Shown here piece after piece: positions 25,652 to 34,116 of a stretch of DNA of 64,000 nucleotides. Source of the stretch: Plesiocystis pacifica SIR-1 (GTDB lineage Bacteria; Myxococcota_A; Polyangia; Nannocystales; Nannocystaceae); contig NZ_ABCS01000026.1 in NCBI RefSeq assembly GCF_000170895.1, forward strand, positions 41,833 through 105,832. Direction: 5' to 3'. The notes beneath the pieces were generated by a model. It searched no databases. It saw only the letters and a program-made list of their open reading frames with translations, and had not been told where the DNA came from. Position numbers and translations under genes: made by a program. The number at the start of each line of letters is the position of its first letter. Position 1 is the stretch's first letter.

Positions 25652-26293
25652 GGGCCGGGGCTCACCGGTGCACGCGCCCTCGCTGCGATGCCTGATCGTC
25701 ATCGAGTCCACCGCGGCCGGCACGGCGATGAACGCGAGCGAGGGCCCGGGCGGCTGGGGCCCTTCGCAGTAGGCCGACTCGACCACGCCGACCTCGAGGG
25801 CCTGGCCCTGGGTGGCTGCGTAGACGATCGAGGCGGTGAAGGGCACGCGCACTGCGGCGAGCGCGTGGGCCTCGAAGTCGATCTTCGAGAGCTCGCCTCC
25901 GCAGACCTCGTCGAGAGCTGCGATCCCCTCGAGCTCGTCCTCGAGGATCTGGCGCGAGCGAACGAGGGTGCCCTCGGCGACGGCCACACCGTAGTTGCAC
26001 ACCAGCACCACCGAGGCGTCGATGGGCTCGAAGCCTTTGGAGGGGGGAGGCTGTGGGCTCAGCGGCAGCGGCTTGGGCAGAGTGGTGGACGAATGGAACA
26101 AGGGCCCGCGTGACGGGAGCGGGTCCTCGATGATCGACGCGTCGGCGCTGCGCGTCTGTGCTTCGGTCTCGCCCTCGGCCCCGGCCTGGTCGCCGCGCTC
26201 GTGCCCGGCGCTCACGCTGGCTGCTTCGGGCGTGCTAGCGCAGGCGAGGGCGAAGACGCAGCTCGACGCGGCGTGGCTGGGGCGCAGCTTCAT
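25649..26293 (-). CDS. Unknown lipoprotein between tatB and tatC
   Basis: 214 residues from ATG 26293. The signal peptide ends in a possible lipobox FALAC. A Glu/Ala/Ser/Pro-rich linker (about 20-80) is followed by a compact domain of about 130 residues (ASVVLVCNYGVAVAEGTLVRS ... AVDSMTIRHRSEGAC) with three Cys. No family is recognised. Its start is 17 bp downstream of the tatB stop, so it is in the tat transcript. It is flanked by a short direct repeat and ends in hairpin element A2, as if the block had been inserted between tatB and tatC. Confidence 0.55.
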   Translation of the reverse strand: MKLRPSHAASSCVFALACASTPEAASVSAGHERGDQAGAEGETEAQTRSADASIIEDPLPSRGPLFHSSTTLPKPLPLSPQPPPSKGFEPIDASVVLVCNYGVAVAEGTLVRSRQILEDELEGIAALDEVCGGELSKIDFEAHALAAVRVPFTASIVYAATQGQALEVGVVESAYCEGPQPPGPSLAFIAVPAAVDSMTIRHRSEGACTGEPRP

Positions 26294-26309
26294 GGCGAGC
26301 GGGGCCAGG

Positions 26310-26948
26310 TCAGGCGACGCCCTCGCGGGCTTCGTCTTCGCCGCCCTTGCTGGGCGCCGCCTCGTCAGTGCTCGACGAGGGGCTCGGCACGGAGGCAGCG
26401 GGCGGCGTGTAGGCGCGAGGGGTGTAGGCGCCCGAGCGGCGCCCGGCGATGACGCGCGGATCGGGGGAGGCCACCGTCGGGTGAGCGCTCGCCTCGGTCT
26501 CGGCGCCGTCGTTGGCTGCCTCCACCGGCGCCGTCGCGCCTGCTGCGCCTTCTTGGGCCTCGCTCGCCTCTGCGGATCCACCCTCGCTCGCCTTGGCGAT
26601 CGCGGCTGCTGCCGCCGCCTCGGCCGCCTTGGCCTCGCGCTCGGCCTGGAGTCGCCGCGCCGTCGCCATGCGCAGATCCATCTGCGCCTTGGCGAGCTGC
26701 TGCCGAGCCTTGCGCTCGGCGTCGCGGACCTCGAAGCGGGCCTCGTTGTAGGCGCCCTTGATCTCGTCGATGGGCTCGCGCAGGTCCTCGTCATCGAGCA
26801 CGGCGCTGCGGAAGTCCTCGGCGGTCTTGCGGACCTGACCGTAGACGCGCGCGACCATGCGAGCGATTTTCGGCAGCTCCTTGGGCGGGAACAACATCAC
26901 CGCGAGGACGATGATGAGCCCGATCTCCATCATGCCGAGACCGAACAC
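26310..26948 (-). CDS. tatB: Twin-arginine translocase subunit TatB (long C-terminal extension)
   Basis: 212 residues from a GTG at 26948. An N-terminal membrane helix in the typical FGLGMMEIGLIIVLAVMLF form, then the hinge FPPKELPKIARMVARVYGQVRKT and an amphipathic helix: the TatA/B (MttA/Hcf106) pattern. TatB rather than TatA is suggested by length and by the long charged helix (about 50-110). The C-terminus is Ala/Glu/Ser/Pro-rich and disordered (about 110-212) and contains the sequence duplicated near tatC. No tatA is seen here. Confidence 0.82.
   Translation of the reverse strand: MFGLGMMEIGLIIVLAVMLFPPKELPKIARMVARVYGQVRKTAEDFRSAVLDDEDLREPIDEIKGAYNEARFEVRDAERKARQQLAKAQMDLRMATARRLQAEREAKAAEAAAAAAIAKASEGGSAEASEAQEGAAGATAPVEAANDGAETEASAHPTVASPDPRVIAGRRSGAYTPRAYTPPAASVPSPSSSTDEAAPSKGGEDEAREGVA
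26422..26471. repeat. Direct repeat, right copy (inside tatB 3' end)
   Basis: Partner of 25440-25489, in the same orientation and separated by about 0.93 kb. It codes part of the disordered TatB tail. The repeats bracket the tatB stop, the unknown lipoprotein gene and hairpin element A2. Confidence 0.8.
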
Positions 26949-27105
26949 CGGCGAACCATAGCAGGGAGGACCGAGGCTGTCGCCAGGGCCGAGCCTCCCC
27001 GGTCGGTTCTGGCAGCCCGCCGCCCGCCACTGGAGAAAAGCCCACGTGAGAAGTGCAATCCGGCCCGTCTAGACACCCCCGGGGGCCGCAGGCAAGCTTC
27101 CGGCC

Positions 27106-29289
27106 ATGGCCTCGCGCCCCCTCCTCCTCCGTCACGGCGTGAGCTCAGGCCGATTCGCGCTGTCCGCGATCCTCGCCTCGCTCCCGGTTCTGGCCGCGTC
27201 CACCGGCTGCCTCACGATCCCCGAAGATCTCGAGACCCCGACGGGGACCGCGGCCGCCCCGAGCTCGGCCCAGGAGCTCCTCGATCGTCACATTTCGGCG
27301 TCGGGCGGCGCGGAGGCCCTCGGCGCCCTGAGCCAGCGCACGGTCGAGGCCCGGGTCGTGTTCAAGGCCCAGGAGGGCTGCGAGGCCGGGGCCCAGGACT
27401 GCATCTGGGAGGACACCGAAGGTCAGTTCGTCCTCTACTCGACGGCAGACGGGCGCATGTACCGGCGCATGGTCGTCGGGGACAACGTGCTCGAGCGCGG
27501 CTTCGACGGGGAGACGGGCTGGCAGCTCCAGCAAGAGCCCCAGCTGCTCATGCTCGAGGACCCCTCGGCCACGCCGATCCTCCGGGAGGACGCGCTGCTG
27601 CACTGGTACTTCGGCGTGGCCGAGCGCTCCGACCTGGCCCTCGAGCTCCTGCCGACCCGTACCATCCAGAGCGAGCAGGGGGTGCGCGAGCTCGACGGGG
27701 TCCGGTGGTTCGCGGCCAGCGAGACCTCCCCCGAGAGCGAGAAGTGGTTCGACCGATCCACGGGGCTGCTCTACGAGGAGCTCGAGCGCGACACCGAGAC
27801 CGGCGACCTGGTCCGCCGGGTCTACTCCGACTACCGCGACGTCGACGGGGCCCAGGTCGCGTGGCAGATCGACCAGATCACCGAGGTCGAGGGCCTGCCC
27901 GCCCAGGTCGTGGAGCTGCACCTGCAGGTCGTCCACCACCGGGACGTCCGCGAGGACATGTTCGCCGTGCCCGAGCTCGGCCCGACGGAGCCGGCCCAGG
28001 ACGTGCTGCTCGCCAACCTGCTCGCGGCCAAGTCCGACGCCGAGGCGGCCCCCAAGGAGCTCGAGCCCCAGGTCCGCTGGGCCCGGGCCGCGTTCCAGGC
28101 CGCGCACTTCGGCGAGGCCGCGATCGCGGCCAAGGCCGCGCTCGCGCTCGACGCCAAGGAGATCGAGGCCCAGTACATCCTCGCCCGGGTGTCGCTGCTC
28201 CAGGGCAAGCTCAAGGACGCCGACACCAAGCTGCGCGGCGCGGTCAAGAACGGCCTGCGCACCGACGAGGCCGCGCGCCAGCTCGCGTGGATCCACCTGC
28301 GCCAGGGGCAGTGGCAAAAGGCCGGCGCGGACCTGGCCGCCGCGGGCTTCCCGGTCATCGGCGAGCGCTACGCCGCGTTCGAGGGCAAGCCCCTCCAGGC
28401 CTCCATGAAGGGCTGCGTCACGACCCTGCCCTTCGTCGAGGGCGTCGACGACGTGATCATCCTGGAGATCAAAGCGGACGACGCGACCTTGCGCATGCTC
28501 TTCGACACCGGCGCCTCGGACCTGCTGATGTCCGACCAGCAGGCCCACTCCCTGGTCATCGGCACCGACGCCATGGCGCCCCTGGCCGCCGGCGGGCCGA
28601 ACCTGCCCCAGGGTCAGCTCGAGAGCCTGGGCCTGGGCGACATGACGGTGAAGAACGTGCCCGTGACCATGTTCCCCGCCGATCAGCTCGGGGCCGTGGT
28701 CGGCATGACCGGCGTCGACGGGGTGATCGGCATCCGGCCCTTCGCGGGGCGCCAGCTGACCGTCGACCGGGAAAAGCGCGAGCTCGAGATCGTCGACACC
28801 GGCCGCAAGTGCGCCAAGCAGCAAAAGGCCAACCAGGTCGGGGCCGAGGTTCCCTTTTACGTCCACGAGACCCACTACATCTACCTGCGCGGCGAGATGA
28901 ACGGGGCCGAGGGCGTGTACCTGCTCAACACGGGCATGCGCGGGGCGGACCTGACGGCCAACGAGGGCGCCTACGCCCACGCGGGCATCGGCGCGCCACC
29001 CATGCAAGCCGGCGTCCCGACCCTCGCGGGCATCGAGCGCTTCGCCCTCGGCGAGTACACCCGCACCAACCTCGGCGCGGCCTGGGGCTTCCTCTACCAA
29101 AACGCGACCAGCGACATGTTCCGCCTCGACGGCATGCTCGGCCTCGAGGTCCTCGGGCGCGGGCGCTGGACCCTGGACTACTCGACGCAGACCCTGTTCA
29201 TCCAGGCGCCGCCGGAGCCCGCTCCTGCCGAGAAGACCAAAGCCGAAGCTGCACCGGCCAAAAAGCCCGAGGCCGCCCCGGCGAAGTGA
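27106..29289 (+). CDS. Retropepsin-like aspartyl protease lipoprotein with TPR region
   Basis: 727 residues. The signal peptide ends in the lipobox AASTGC. Residues about 55-300 resemble an LolA/LppX-like beta domain (repeated strands, SQRTVEARVVFKA ... IDQITEVEGLPAQVVELHL). TPR-like helices span about 320-430. The C-terminal region (about 440-705) holds two aspartyl-protease-like halves: LRMLFDTGASDLLMS (Asp467) and GVYLLNTGMRGADLT, where the second Asp is Asn608. If it is a protease it must pair differently or act as a dimer. The end is Ala/Pro/Lys-rich. It is divergent from tatB and 7 bp before a HAD gene. Confidence 0.7.
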   Translation: MASRPLLLRHGVSSGRFALSAILASLPVLAASTGCLTIPEDLETPTGTAAAPSSAQELLDRHISASGGAEALGALSQRTVEARVVFKAQEGCEAGAQDCIWEDTEGQFVLYSTADGRMYRRMVVGDNVLERGFDGETGWQLQQEPQLLMLEDPSATPILREDALLHWYFGVAERSDLALELLPTRTIQSEQGVRELDGVRWFAASETSPESEKWFDRSTGLLYEELERDTETGDLVRRVYSDYRDVDGAQVAWQIDQITEVEGLPAQVVELHLQVVHHRDVREDMFAVPELGPTEPAQDVLLANLLAAKSDAEAAPKELEPQVRWARAAFQAAHFGEAAIAAKAALALDAKEIEAQYILARVSLLQGKLKDADTKLRGAVKNGLRTDEAARQLAWIHLRQGQWQKAGADLAAAGFPVIGERYAAFEGKPLQASMKGCVTTLPFVEGVDDVIILEIKADDATLRMLFDTGASDLLMSDQQAHSLVIGTDAMAPLAAGGPNLPQGQLESLGLGDMTVKNVPVTMFPADQLGAVVGMTGVDGVIGIRPFAGRQLTVDREKRELEIVDTGRKCAKQQKANQVGAEVPFYVHETHYIYLRGEMNGAEGVYLLNTGMRGADLTANEGAYAHAGIGAPPMQAGVPTLAGIERFALGEYTRTNLGAAWGFLYQNATSDMFRLDGMLGLEVLGRGRWTLDYSTQTLFIQAPPEPAPAEKTKAEAAPAKKPEAAPAK

Positions 29290-29296
29290 GCCCGCC

Positions 29297-29977
29297 ATGG
29301 TCTACCCGGTCCTGATCTTCGATCTCGACGACACCCTGATCGAGAGCTTCCCGGAGTACGTGCGCCTGCACCAGCGCATCGCCGGGGACCTGGGCTGGCG
29401 CAGGCCCAGCGCGGCGGAGCTGGTCCACTACGGCCCGACCTGGGAGGACACCCTCGCGCGGCTGTGGCCCGGGACCAGCCTCGACCCCTTCATGGCCCGC
29501 TACGAACAGCTCGCCGACGACCACAGCTACCCGCACATCCCCGGGGTGCCCGCGGCCCTCGAGGGGCTGCGCGAGCGGGGGCACAGCCTGTGGATCGTCA
29601 CCAAGCGCTCGCGCAAGCGCCTGGCCCAGCGCATGGGCCAAGCGGGGCTGCGCCCGGGGCTGTTCGAGGGGATCTTCGCCTACGAGGATCAGCCGGCGAA
29701 CAAGCCGGACCCGCGCTGCTTCGAGCCGGTGTGGGACGCCCTGGGTCGCCACGGCCGGGGGCGGGCGCTCTACGTCGGCGACCGCGAGGACGACCACACG
29801 GCCGCGGCCGCGGCTGGCTTGACCTTCATCGGCGTGCGCACCGGGCCCGAGCACTTCGCCACGCGCGAGGCCGCCTCCGCCAAGGCACCCGCGCCCAGCT
29901 TCCTCGATCGCGTCGAGCACGTGCTCGAGACCGCCGCCGAGCTGCCCCAGTGGCTGGCGAGCCAGCGTCCGTCATGA
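29297..29977 (+). CDS. HAD-superfamily phosphatase
   Basis: 226 residues. Haloacid-dehalogenase fold with the nucleophile motif FDLDDTLIESF (Asp in position 1 of DxDxT), motif II in LWIVTKRSRKR, the Lys in NKPDPRCFEPV and motif IV in LYVGDREDDHTAAAAAG. A helical cap lies between motifs I and II (subclass C1, phosphoglycolate phosphatase-like). Substrate is unknown. The stop overlaps the ATG of hutF (ATGA), so the two are translationally coupled; the link to histidine breakdown is not understood. Confidence 0.85.
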   Translation: MVYPVLIFDLDDTLIESFPEYVRLHQRIAGDLGWRRPSAAELVHYGPTWEDTLARLWPGTSLDPFMARYEQLADDHSYPHIPGVPAALEGLRERGHSLWIVTKRSRKRLAQRMGQAGLRPGLFEGIFAYEDQPANKPDPRCFEPVWDALGRHGRGRALYVGDREDDHTAAAAAGLTFIGVRTGPEHFATREAASAKAPAPSFLDRVEHVLETAAELPQWLASQRPS

Positions 29978-31350
29978 CGAGCACCGCGGGCCCCGAGCAG
30001 TTCACCCTCACCGCCCGCGTCGCGTGGGTCGAGCCCGAGGGCAGTGGCGGCGTGGCTGCGCTCGCGCGCGACCCGATGATCACCGTGGACAAAAGCACGG
30101 GCTCGATCGTCGCCATCGACGACGCCCGCGAGCCCGAGCCCGGCGAGCTCGTCTACGACCTCGGCCACAGCCTGCTCGTCCCGGGCATGGTCAACGCCCA
30201 CAGCCACGCCTTCCAGCGAGGCATCCGCGGGGCGACCCACCGGCGCCAGCGCGCGGACCCGTCGAGCTTCTGGAGCTGGCGCGAGGCCATGTACGCGGCC
30301 GCCAACGCCCTCGACCCCGAGGGGGTGTACGCGATCACCCGCGACTGCTTCGCCGAGATGCTCGCCCGGGGCATCACCTGCGTGGGCGAGTTCCACTACC
30401 TCCACCACCAGGCCGACGGCCAGCCCTACGCCGACGCCAACGAGCTGTCCAAGCAGGTGATCCGCGCGGCGGACGAGGTCGGCCTGCGCCTGTGCCTGCT
30501 CGAGGTCTACTACGCCCGGGCCGGGGTCGGTCACGACGGGCCGCTGCCCGAGCAGCGCCGCTTTTGCGACGGCTCCGTCGATCGCTACCTCGCCCGCGTC
30601 GATGGCCTGCGCGAGCTGGCCCAAAGCCGACGCGAGCACCGCGCCCAGACGCTGAGCGTCGGCGTCACCCCGCACAGCGTCCGCGCCGTGCGAGCGCCCG
30701 AGCTCGCCGAGCTCGCGGCCTACGCCCACGCCCACGAGCTGGTCTTGCACAGCCACGTGTCCGAGCAGCCCCTCGAGAACACCCAGTGCAGGGAAGAGCA
30801 CGGCCGCTCGCCCTTGCGGGTGTTCGCCGACGCGGGCTTCATGACCCGGCCCGGGGCGTTCACGGCCGTGCACGCCATCCACATCGACGAGCCCGACTTC
30901 GCGCTCATGGCCGACCAGAACATCTGCGTGTGCCCGACGACGGAGGCGGACCTCGGCGACGGCATCGTCCCGGCGACGCGCTGGCGCGAGGCGGGGGCGA
31001 CCCTGGCCCTGGGCAGCGACAGCAACGCGATCATCGACCTGGTCACCGAGGCGCGCAGCCTCGAGCTCCACGAGCGCCTGCGCCGGCAGGCCCGGCTGTG
31101 CCTGCGCGACGAACGCGGCCACGTCGCCCCGGTGCTCGCCGCGGCCGTGACCACCGGCGGGGCCGCGGCCCTCGGTCGGCCCGAGCTCGGCCGCCTCGCC
31201 GTCGGCTCGCCCTTCGACGCGGCCTGCTTCGACCTCGATCACTGGCTGCTGCGCGGGGTGGACCCCGATCTGGCCGTGGACGCCCTGCTCTTGGCAGGCC
31301 GCGCCGAGGCCATCACCCAAGTCTGGGTCGGTGGGCGACGTCGGCGCTGA
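29974..31350 (+). CDS. hutF: Formimidoylglutamate deiminase
   Basis: 458 residues, amidohydrolase superfamily. It removes ammonia from N-formimino-L-glutamate to give N-formyl-L-glutamate in the five-step histidine degradation route. Seen: metal site MVNAHSHAFQRGIRG, FWSWREAMY, the HutF phrase VGEFHYLHHQADGQPYAD, LHSHVSEQP, TAVHAIHID, CVCPTTEADLGDGI and LGSDSNAIIDL. No hutH, hutU, hutI or hutG is in the window, so the rest of the pathway must be elsewhere. It is coupled to the upstream HAD gene by a 4-bp overlap. Confidence 0.9.
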   Translation: MTSTAGPEQFTLTARVAWVEPEGSGGVAALARDPMITVDKSTGSIVAIDDAREPEPGELVYDLGHSLLVPGMVNAHSHAFQRGIRGATHRRQRADPSSFWSWREAMYAAANALDPEGVYAITRDCFAEMLARGITCVGEFHYLHHQADGQPYADANELSKQVIRAADEVGLRLCLLEVYYARAGVGHDGPLPEQRRFCDGSVDRYLARVDGLRELAQSRREHRAQTLSVGVTPHSVRAVRAPELAELAAYAHAHELVLHSHVSEQPLENTQCREEHGRSPLRVFADAGFMTRPGAFTAVHAIHIDEPDFALMADQNICVCPTTEADLGDGIVPATRWREAGATLALGSDSNAIIDLVTEARSLELHERLRRQARLCLRDERGHVAPVLAAAVTTGGAAALGRPELGRLAVGSPFDAACFDLDHWLLRGVDPDLAVDALLLAGRAEAITQVWVGGRRRR

Positions 31351-31394
31351 CCGGCTTCGCAAATCTCTTCGCCTCTGCGATCGTCGACCCGCTC

Positions 31395-32273
31395 ATGACC
31401 GGCCGCCTCGACCTCCCGAACCTCGCGCTGCTCGGCGCGCTGCTCGGGACCCTGAGCGCCTGCCCCCACGAGAAGATCCCGCCCGACTGCGAGCACGACG
31501 AGCTCGAGCGCTGCGTGTGGGAGGGGGCGCAGACCAAGGCCCGGGACCCCAAGGGCACGCCGGGGGCAGGGAAGGGCGAGGGCGACCCCGACGCGCCGAC
31601 CGACGCCGACGCGCCCAAGGGCAACTGGGTCCAGCTCGATCGCACCCTCGCGGACATCGTCGAGGTCATGGGCCCGGGGCTCGAGTGGCCCCTGGTCGAC
31701 AGCCGCGCGCGCGCGCTGTGCAAGCCCGCCGACGCCCAGGGCGAGGCGCTCGTCGACGATCCCTTTGCGAGCGCGGGCGCAGACGCGGGCGAAGACCCCG
31801 ACCCCGTCGCGGGCGAAGACCCCGACCCCTTCGCGGGCGAAGACCCCGACCCCTTCGCGGGCGAAGACCCCGACACAAAACCCAAACCCAGCGAGCCGCG
31901 CAGCTGCCCGACCCCGGACGCGCCGCGGGGCCCGGCCGGGGCCTCGACGGGGGCGGAGGCCTGGGCCTGCCGACCGACCGACGAGGTGACGATCAACGAG
32001 CGCGCCCTCGCCCTCGAGGCAGGCGGGGGCGTCGTCGCCCTGACCGCGGCCGAGGTCGGCGGGGACGAGAGCAGCTCGATCCTCGACTTCGCCCTCGCGC
32101 GCTTCGACGAGTGGTGCGAGGACCGGTCCTTCATCGCCCTCGACGGCAAGGTCCACCAGGAATTTCACCGCTGCGCCCTCCCCGAGGGCCCCTACCTCGT
32201 CGTCGGCCGCTTCCCCTGCGACCTCGAGGCCGACCGCTGGCAGGTGTCCATCGCGGTCATGGACGAGGGTTGA
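31395..32273 (+). CDS. Unknown lipoprotein with GEDPDPFA repeats
   Basis: 292 residues from ATG 31395. The signal peptide ends in the lipobox TLSAC. A Cys-containing N-domain is followed by a tandem repeat of the octapeptide GEDPDPFA (four units, about 133-162; 24-bp DNA repeat at about 31786-31870) and a C-terminal domain (about 185-292) with WACRPTDEVTINERALAL ... CALPEGPYLVVGRFPCDLEADRW. No family is recognised. The repeat can vary in unit number by slippage. It lies 44 bp after hutF. Confidence 0.55.
   Translation: MTGRLDLPNLALLGALLGTLSACPHEKIPPDCEHDELERCVWEGAQTKARDPKGTPGAGKGEGDPDAPTDADAPKGNWVQLDRTLADIVEVMGPGLEWPLVDSRARALCKPADAQGEALVDDPFASAGADAGEDPDPVAGEDPDPFAGEDPDPFAGEDPDTKPKPSEPRSCPTPDAPRGPAGASTGAEAWACRPTDEVTINERALALEAGGGVVALTAAEVGGDESSSILDFALARFDEWCEDRSFIALDGKVHQEFHRCALPEGPYLVVGRFPCDLEADRWQVSIAVMDEG
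31786..31870 (+). repeat. Tandem 24-bp coding repeat
   Basis: Three to four units of GCGGGCGAAGACCCCGACCC plus four bases, coding GEDPDPFA within the unknown lipoprotein. The units are nearly identical at DNA level, which points to recent expansion. Confidence 0.75.
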
Positions 32274-32322
32274 CCGGGCGGGTTCTCCAACGGCGATCGA
32301 GTGCGTACACTCCGGGCGCGCC

Positions 32323-33507
32323 ATGGTCGACGACATCAGCCTCCCCAGCCGTCACGGCGGCATCATCTTCCCGCTCTCGATGTTTCGCCCCACGATGTTG
32401 GCGGCGGTCATGGCCGAGAGCCTGGTGGCCCAGGCCCGCAACATCCTCGACGCGCGGCTCGTGCTGACCCGCCACCCCGAGATCCAGCTGGTCCTCGCGC
32501 ACATCGAGGGCTCGATCATCGGGGACAACCCGGCGACCTTCTGGCGCGAGAACGCCGAGCTCGGGATGGTGGCCTCGCAGGTCATGCCCCAGCAGCTGAT
32601 CCAGTACTGGTACGACGCCGACGAGCCGCGCCAGGGCTTCATCGTCGCCCAGCGCGGCCAGGCCCTCGCGGCCCAGGACGCCACCGAAGATCAGATGCCC
32701 GCCGGATCGACGGCGCAGGACTGGCCCGTCGCCCAGCTGCTCGCGCAGATGCAGCTCGCCGAAGAGGAGCTCGCCAACGGCTTCGCCGGCGGTCCGCAGG
32801 TCTCGTGCTCGTTGATGGAGCGAGACGCCGACGACCGCGAGATGCTGATGACCCTCGCGGGCCAGCCCGCCGAGGGCGAGGGCGAGGATCCAAACGCTCC
32901 GGCCGGCGGACCCGGACCCGACGCGCCCGGCGGCCCCAGCCCCAGCTCTGACGCGCCTGGTGGCCAGCAGGCCCAAGCCCCCGCGAAGCCCAAGCGCGCG
33001 ACCGTCGAGGATGACAAGAAGCGCCGGGCCGCCGAGGCGCAGGCCGAGCAGGAGGCTCGCCAGGCCCGGGCCAATTCGATGCGCGCCGACCTGCCCCACG
33101 TCATCGATGACCTCGGCGTGGTCGCGGCCCCCAAGGGCGCAGAGCTCGCCGACACCGACATCCTCGAGCCCTTCATGGTCCGCGCGATCGCGGGCGACCT
33201 CCCGGCTGGCCTGCCCCGCGAGCTCACCGACGAGCTCCAGGGCAAGCGGGTCGACTTCGCCGTGGTCGTCGAATTCCTGAGCGAGGTGTTCGTGGAGGAG
33301 GGCCCCCTGTCCAAGCCTCACTTTGAGACCCACGCCAATCCCCACATGATCGGCGGCCAGGAGGTCCGCGCCCTCGAAGTGCTCGCGCCGCGCCTGGGTC
33401 GGGGCACCTTCGTGCGTCGCGGCTACGCCGGCGCGTTCGTGTCGCGGACGCCGGACCAGGCCCTGCCCGAGGCGCTCATCATCGCGCTCCTCGACAGCCA
33501 AGATTGA
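32323..33507 (+). CDS. Hypothetical cytoplasmic protein
   Basis: 394 residues, no signal peptide or membrane helix. Two conserved-looking halves (about 1-190, starting SRHGGIIFPLSMFRPTMLAAV; and about 235-394, with FMVRAIAGDLPAGLPRELTDEL and VEVLAPRLGRGTFVRRGYAG-like text) are joined by a Gly/Pro/Ala-rich linker and a Lys/Arg/Glu/Ala coiled-coil-like stretch (about 220-250). No known domain is recognised. It starts 49 bp after the lipoprotein gene. The TGA is the first codon of hairpin element A4. Confidence 0.55.
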   Translation: MVDDISLPSRHGGIIFPLSMFRPTMLAAVMAESLVAQARNILDARLVLTRHPEIQLVLAHIEGSIIGDNPATFWRENAELGMVASQVMPQQLIQYWYDADEPRQGFIVAQRGQALAAQDATEDQMPAGSTAQDWPVAQLLAQMQLAEEELANGFAGGPQVSCSLMERDADDREMLMTLAGQPAEGEGEDPNAPAGGPGPDAPGGPSPSSDAPGGQQAQAPAKPKRATVEDDKKRRAAEAQAEQEARQARANSMRADLPHVIDDLGVVAAPKGAELADTDILEPFMVRAIAGDLPAGLPRELTDELQGKRVDFAVVVEFLSEVFVEEGPLSKPHFETHANPHMIGGQEVRALEVLAPRLGRGTFVRRGYAGAFVSRTPDQALPEALIIALLDSQD

Positions 33508-33607
33508 GTCGTGGACGTGATCGTCCACGACGGCTAAAGCAGCCAGAGGCGGCCAACAATCGAGGGTTTCCCCGGGGTACGGGGGGTCCAAACCCTCGTT
33601 TGTGGCC
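33505..33607 (+). repeat. Stop-anchored hairpin element, copy A4 (divergent second hairpin)
   Basis: Begins with the TGA of the upstream gene. Hairpin 1 is perfect: GTCGTGGACG-TGAT-CGTCCACGAC, followed by GGCTAAA as in other copies but with a 4-nt loop. A different second hairpin follows: GGCCAACAATCGAGGGTTT at 33551 pairs with AAACCCTCGTTTGTGGCC (ending 33607) across a G/C-rich loop. Confidence 0.7.
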
Positions 33608-34116
33608 ACCCTGGCCAGCCTACGCGCCAGGCCGATCCCGTCCCGCGACATCGCTGTCGTGGCACCAGGACTGCGCGGACAAACATGTCTTGGATCCTGG
33701 GTGTCACCAGTCTGGGCGGCGCGCTTGGCTCGTTGCGATGCGCAACACTTTCGACAGGCGAGGCCAACGCCCCCGCTTGGATCGACCACCCCCAAAAAGC
33801 CGTGATTCGGGGAGCCAGCACCCCGTGCGGCCCTGGATCGAATCGCGTCGCGGCCCCCGAATGTCCCGATTCTGGAAAATTCCTGCGTAAATTCAATGAC
33901 TTGCAAATCGATGTAAATCTCGATTGGGCGCTCCATAGCCATTGATGGCCACTCAAAGCGGGTTGAAGCCCTTCGAGTGCACCGATTGGCCGAGCTTACA
34001 TCCCCCATCTCGGGGTGCGTCGGCATGGGACTTGAAGATTTGCTCTGGCGACCCGTCAGAGGCCAACAGGGGCCGGATCGAGCTCCTCGGCAGGAACACC
34101 AAAAAGGATTTGATCA
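33608..34116. other. About 500-bp gene-free region, possible long leader of the next gene
   Basis: Clearly lower GC than the flanks. No convincing ORF on either strand. Small stem-loops are present (for example CCCC-ATCT-CGGGG near 34003-34015 inside GCACC/GGTGC arms). AAGGA at about 34101 is the ribosome binding site of the gene at 34117. It could hold a long 5' leader, an RNA gene or a relic of a mobile element. Confidence 0.4.

Noticed and set aside
33534..33956. Small frames on both strands in the low-GC region before 34117
   Set aside because: No ribosome binding sites, no motifs and mutual overlap; non-coding is more likely.
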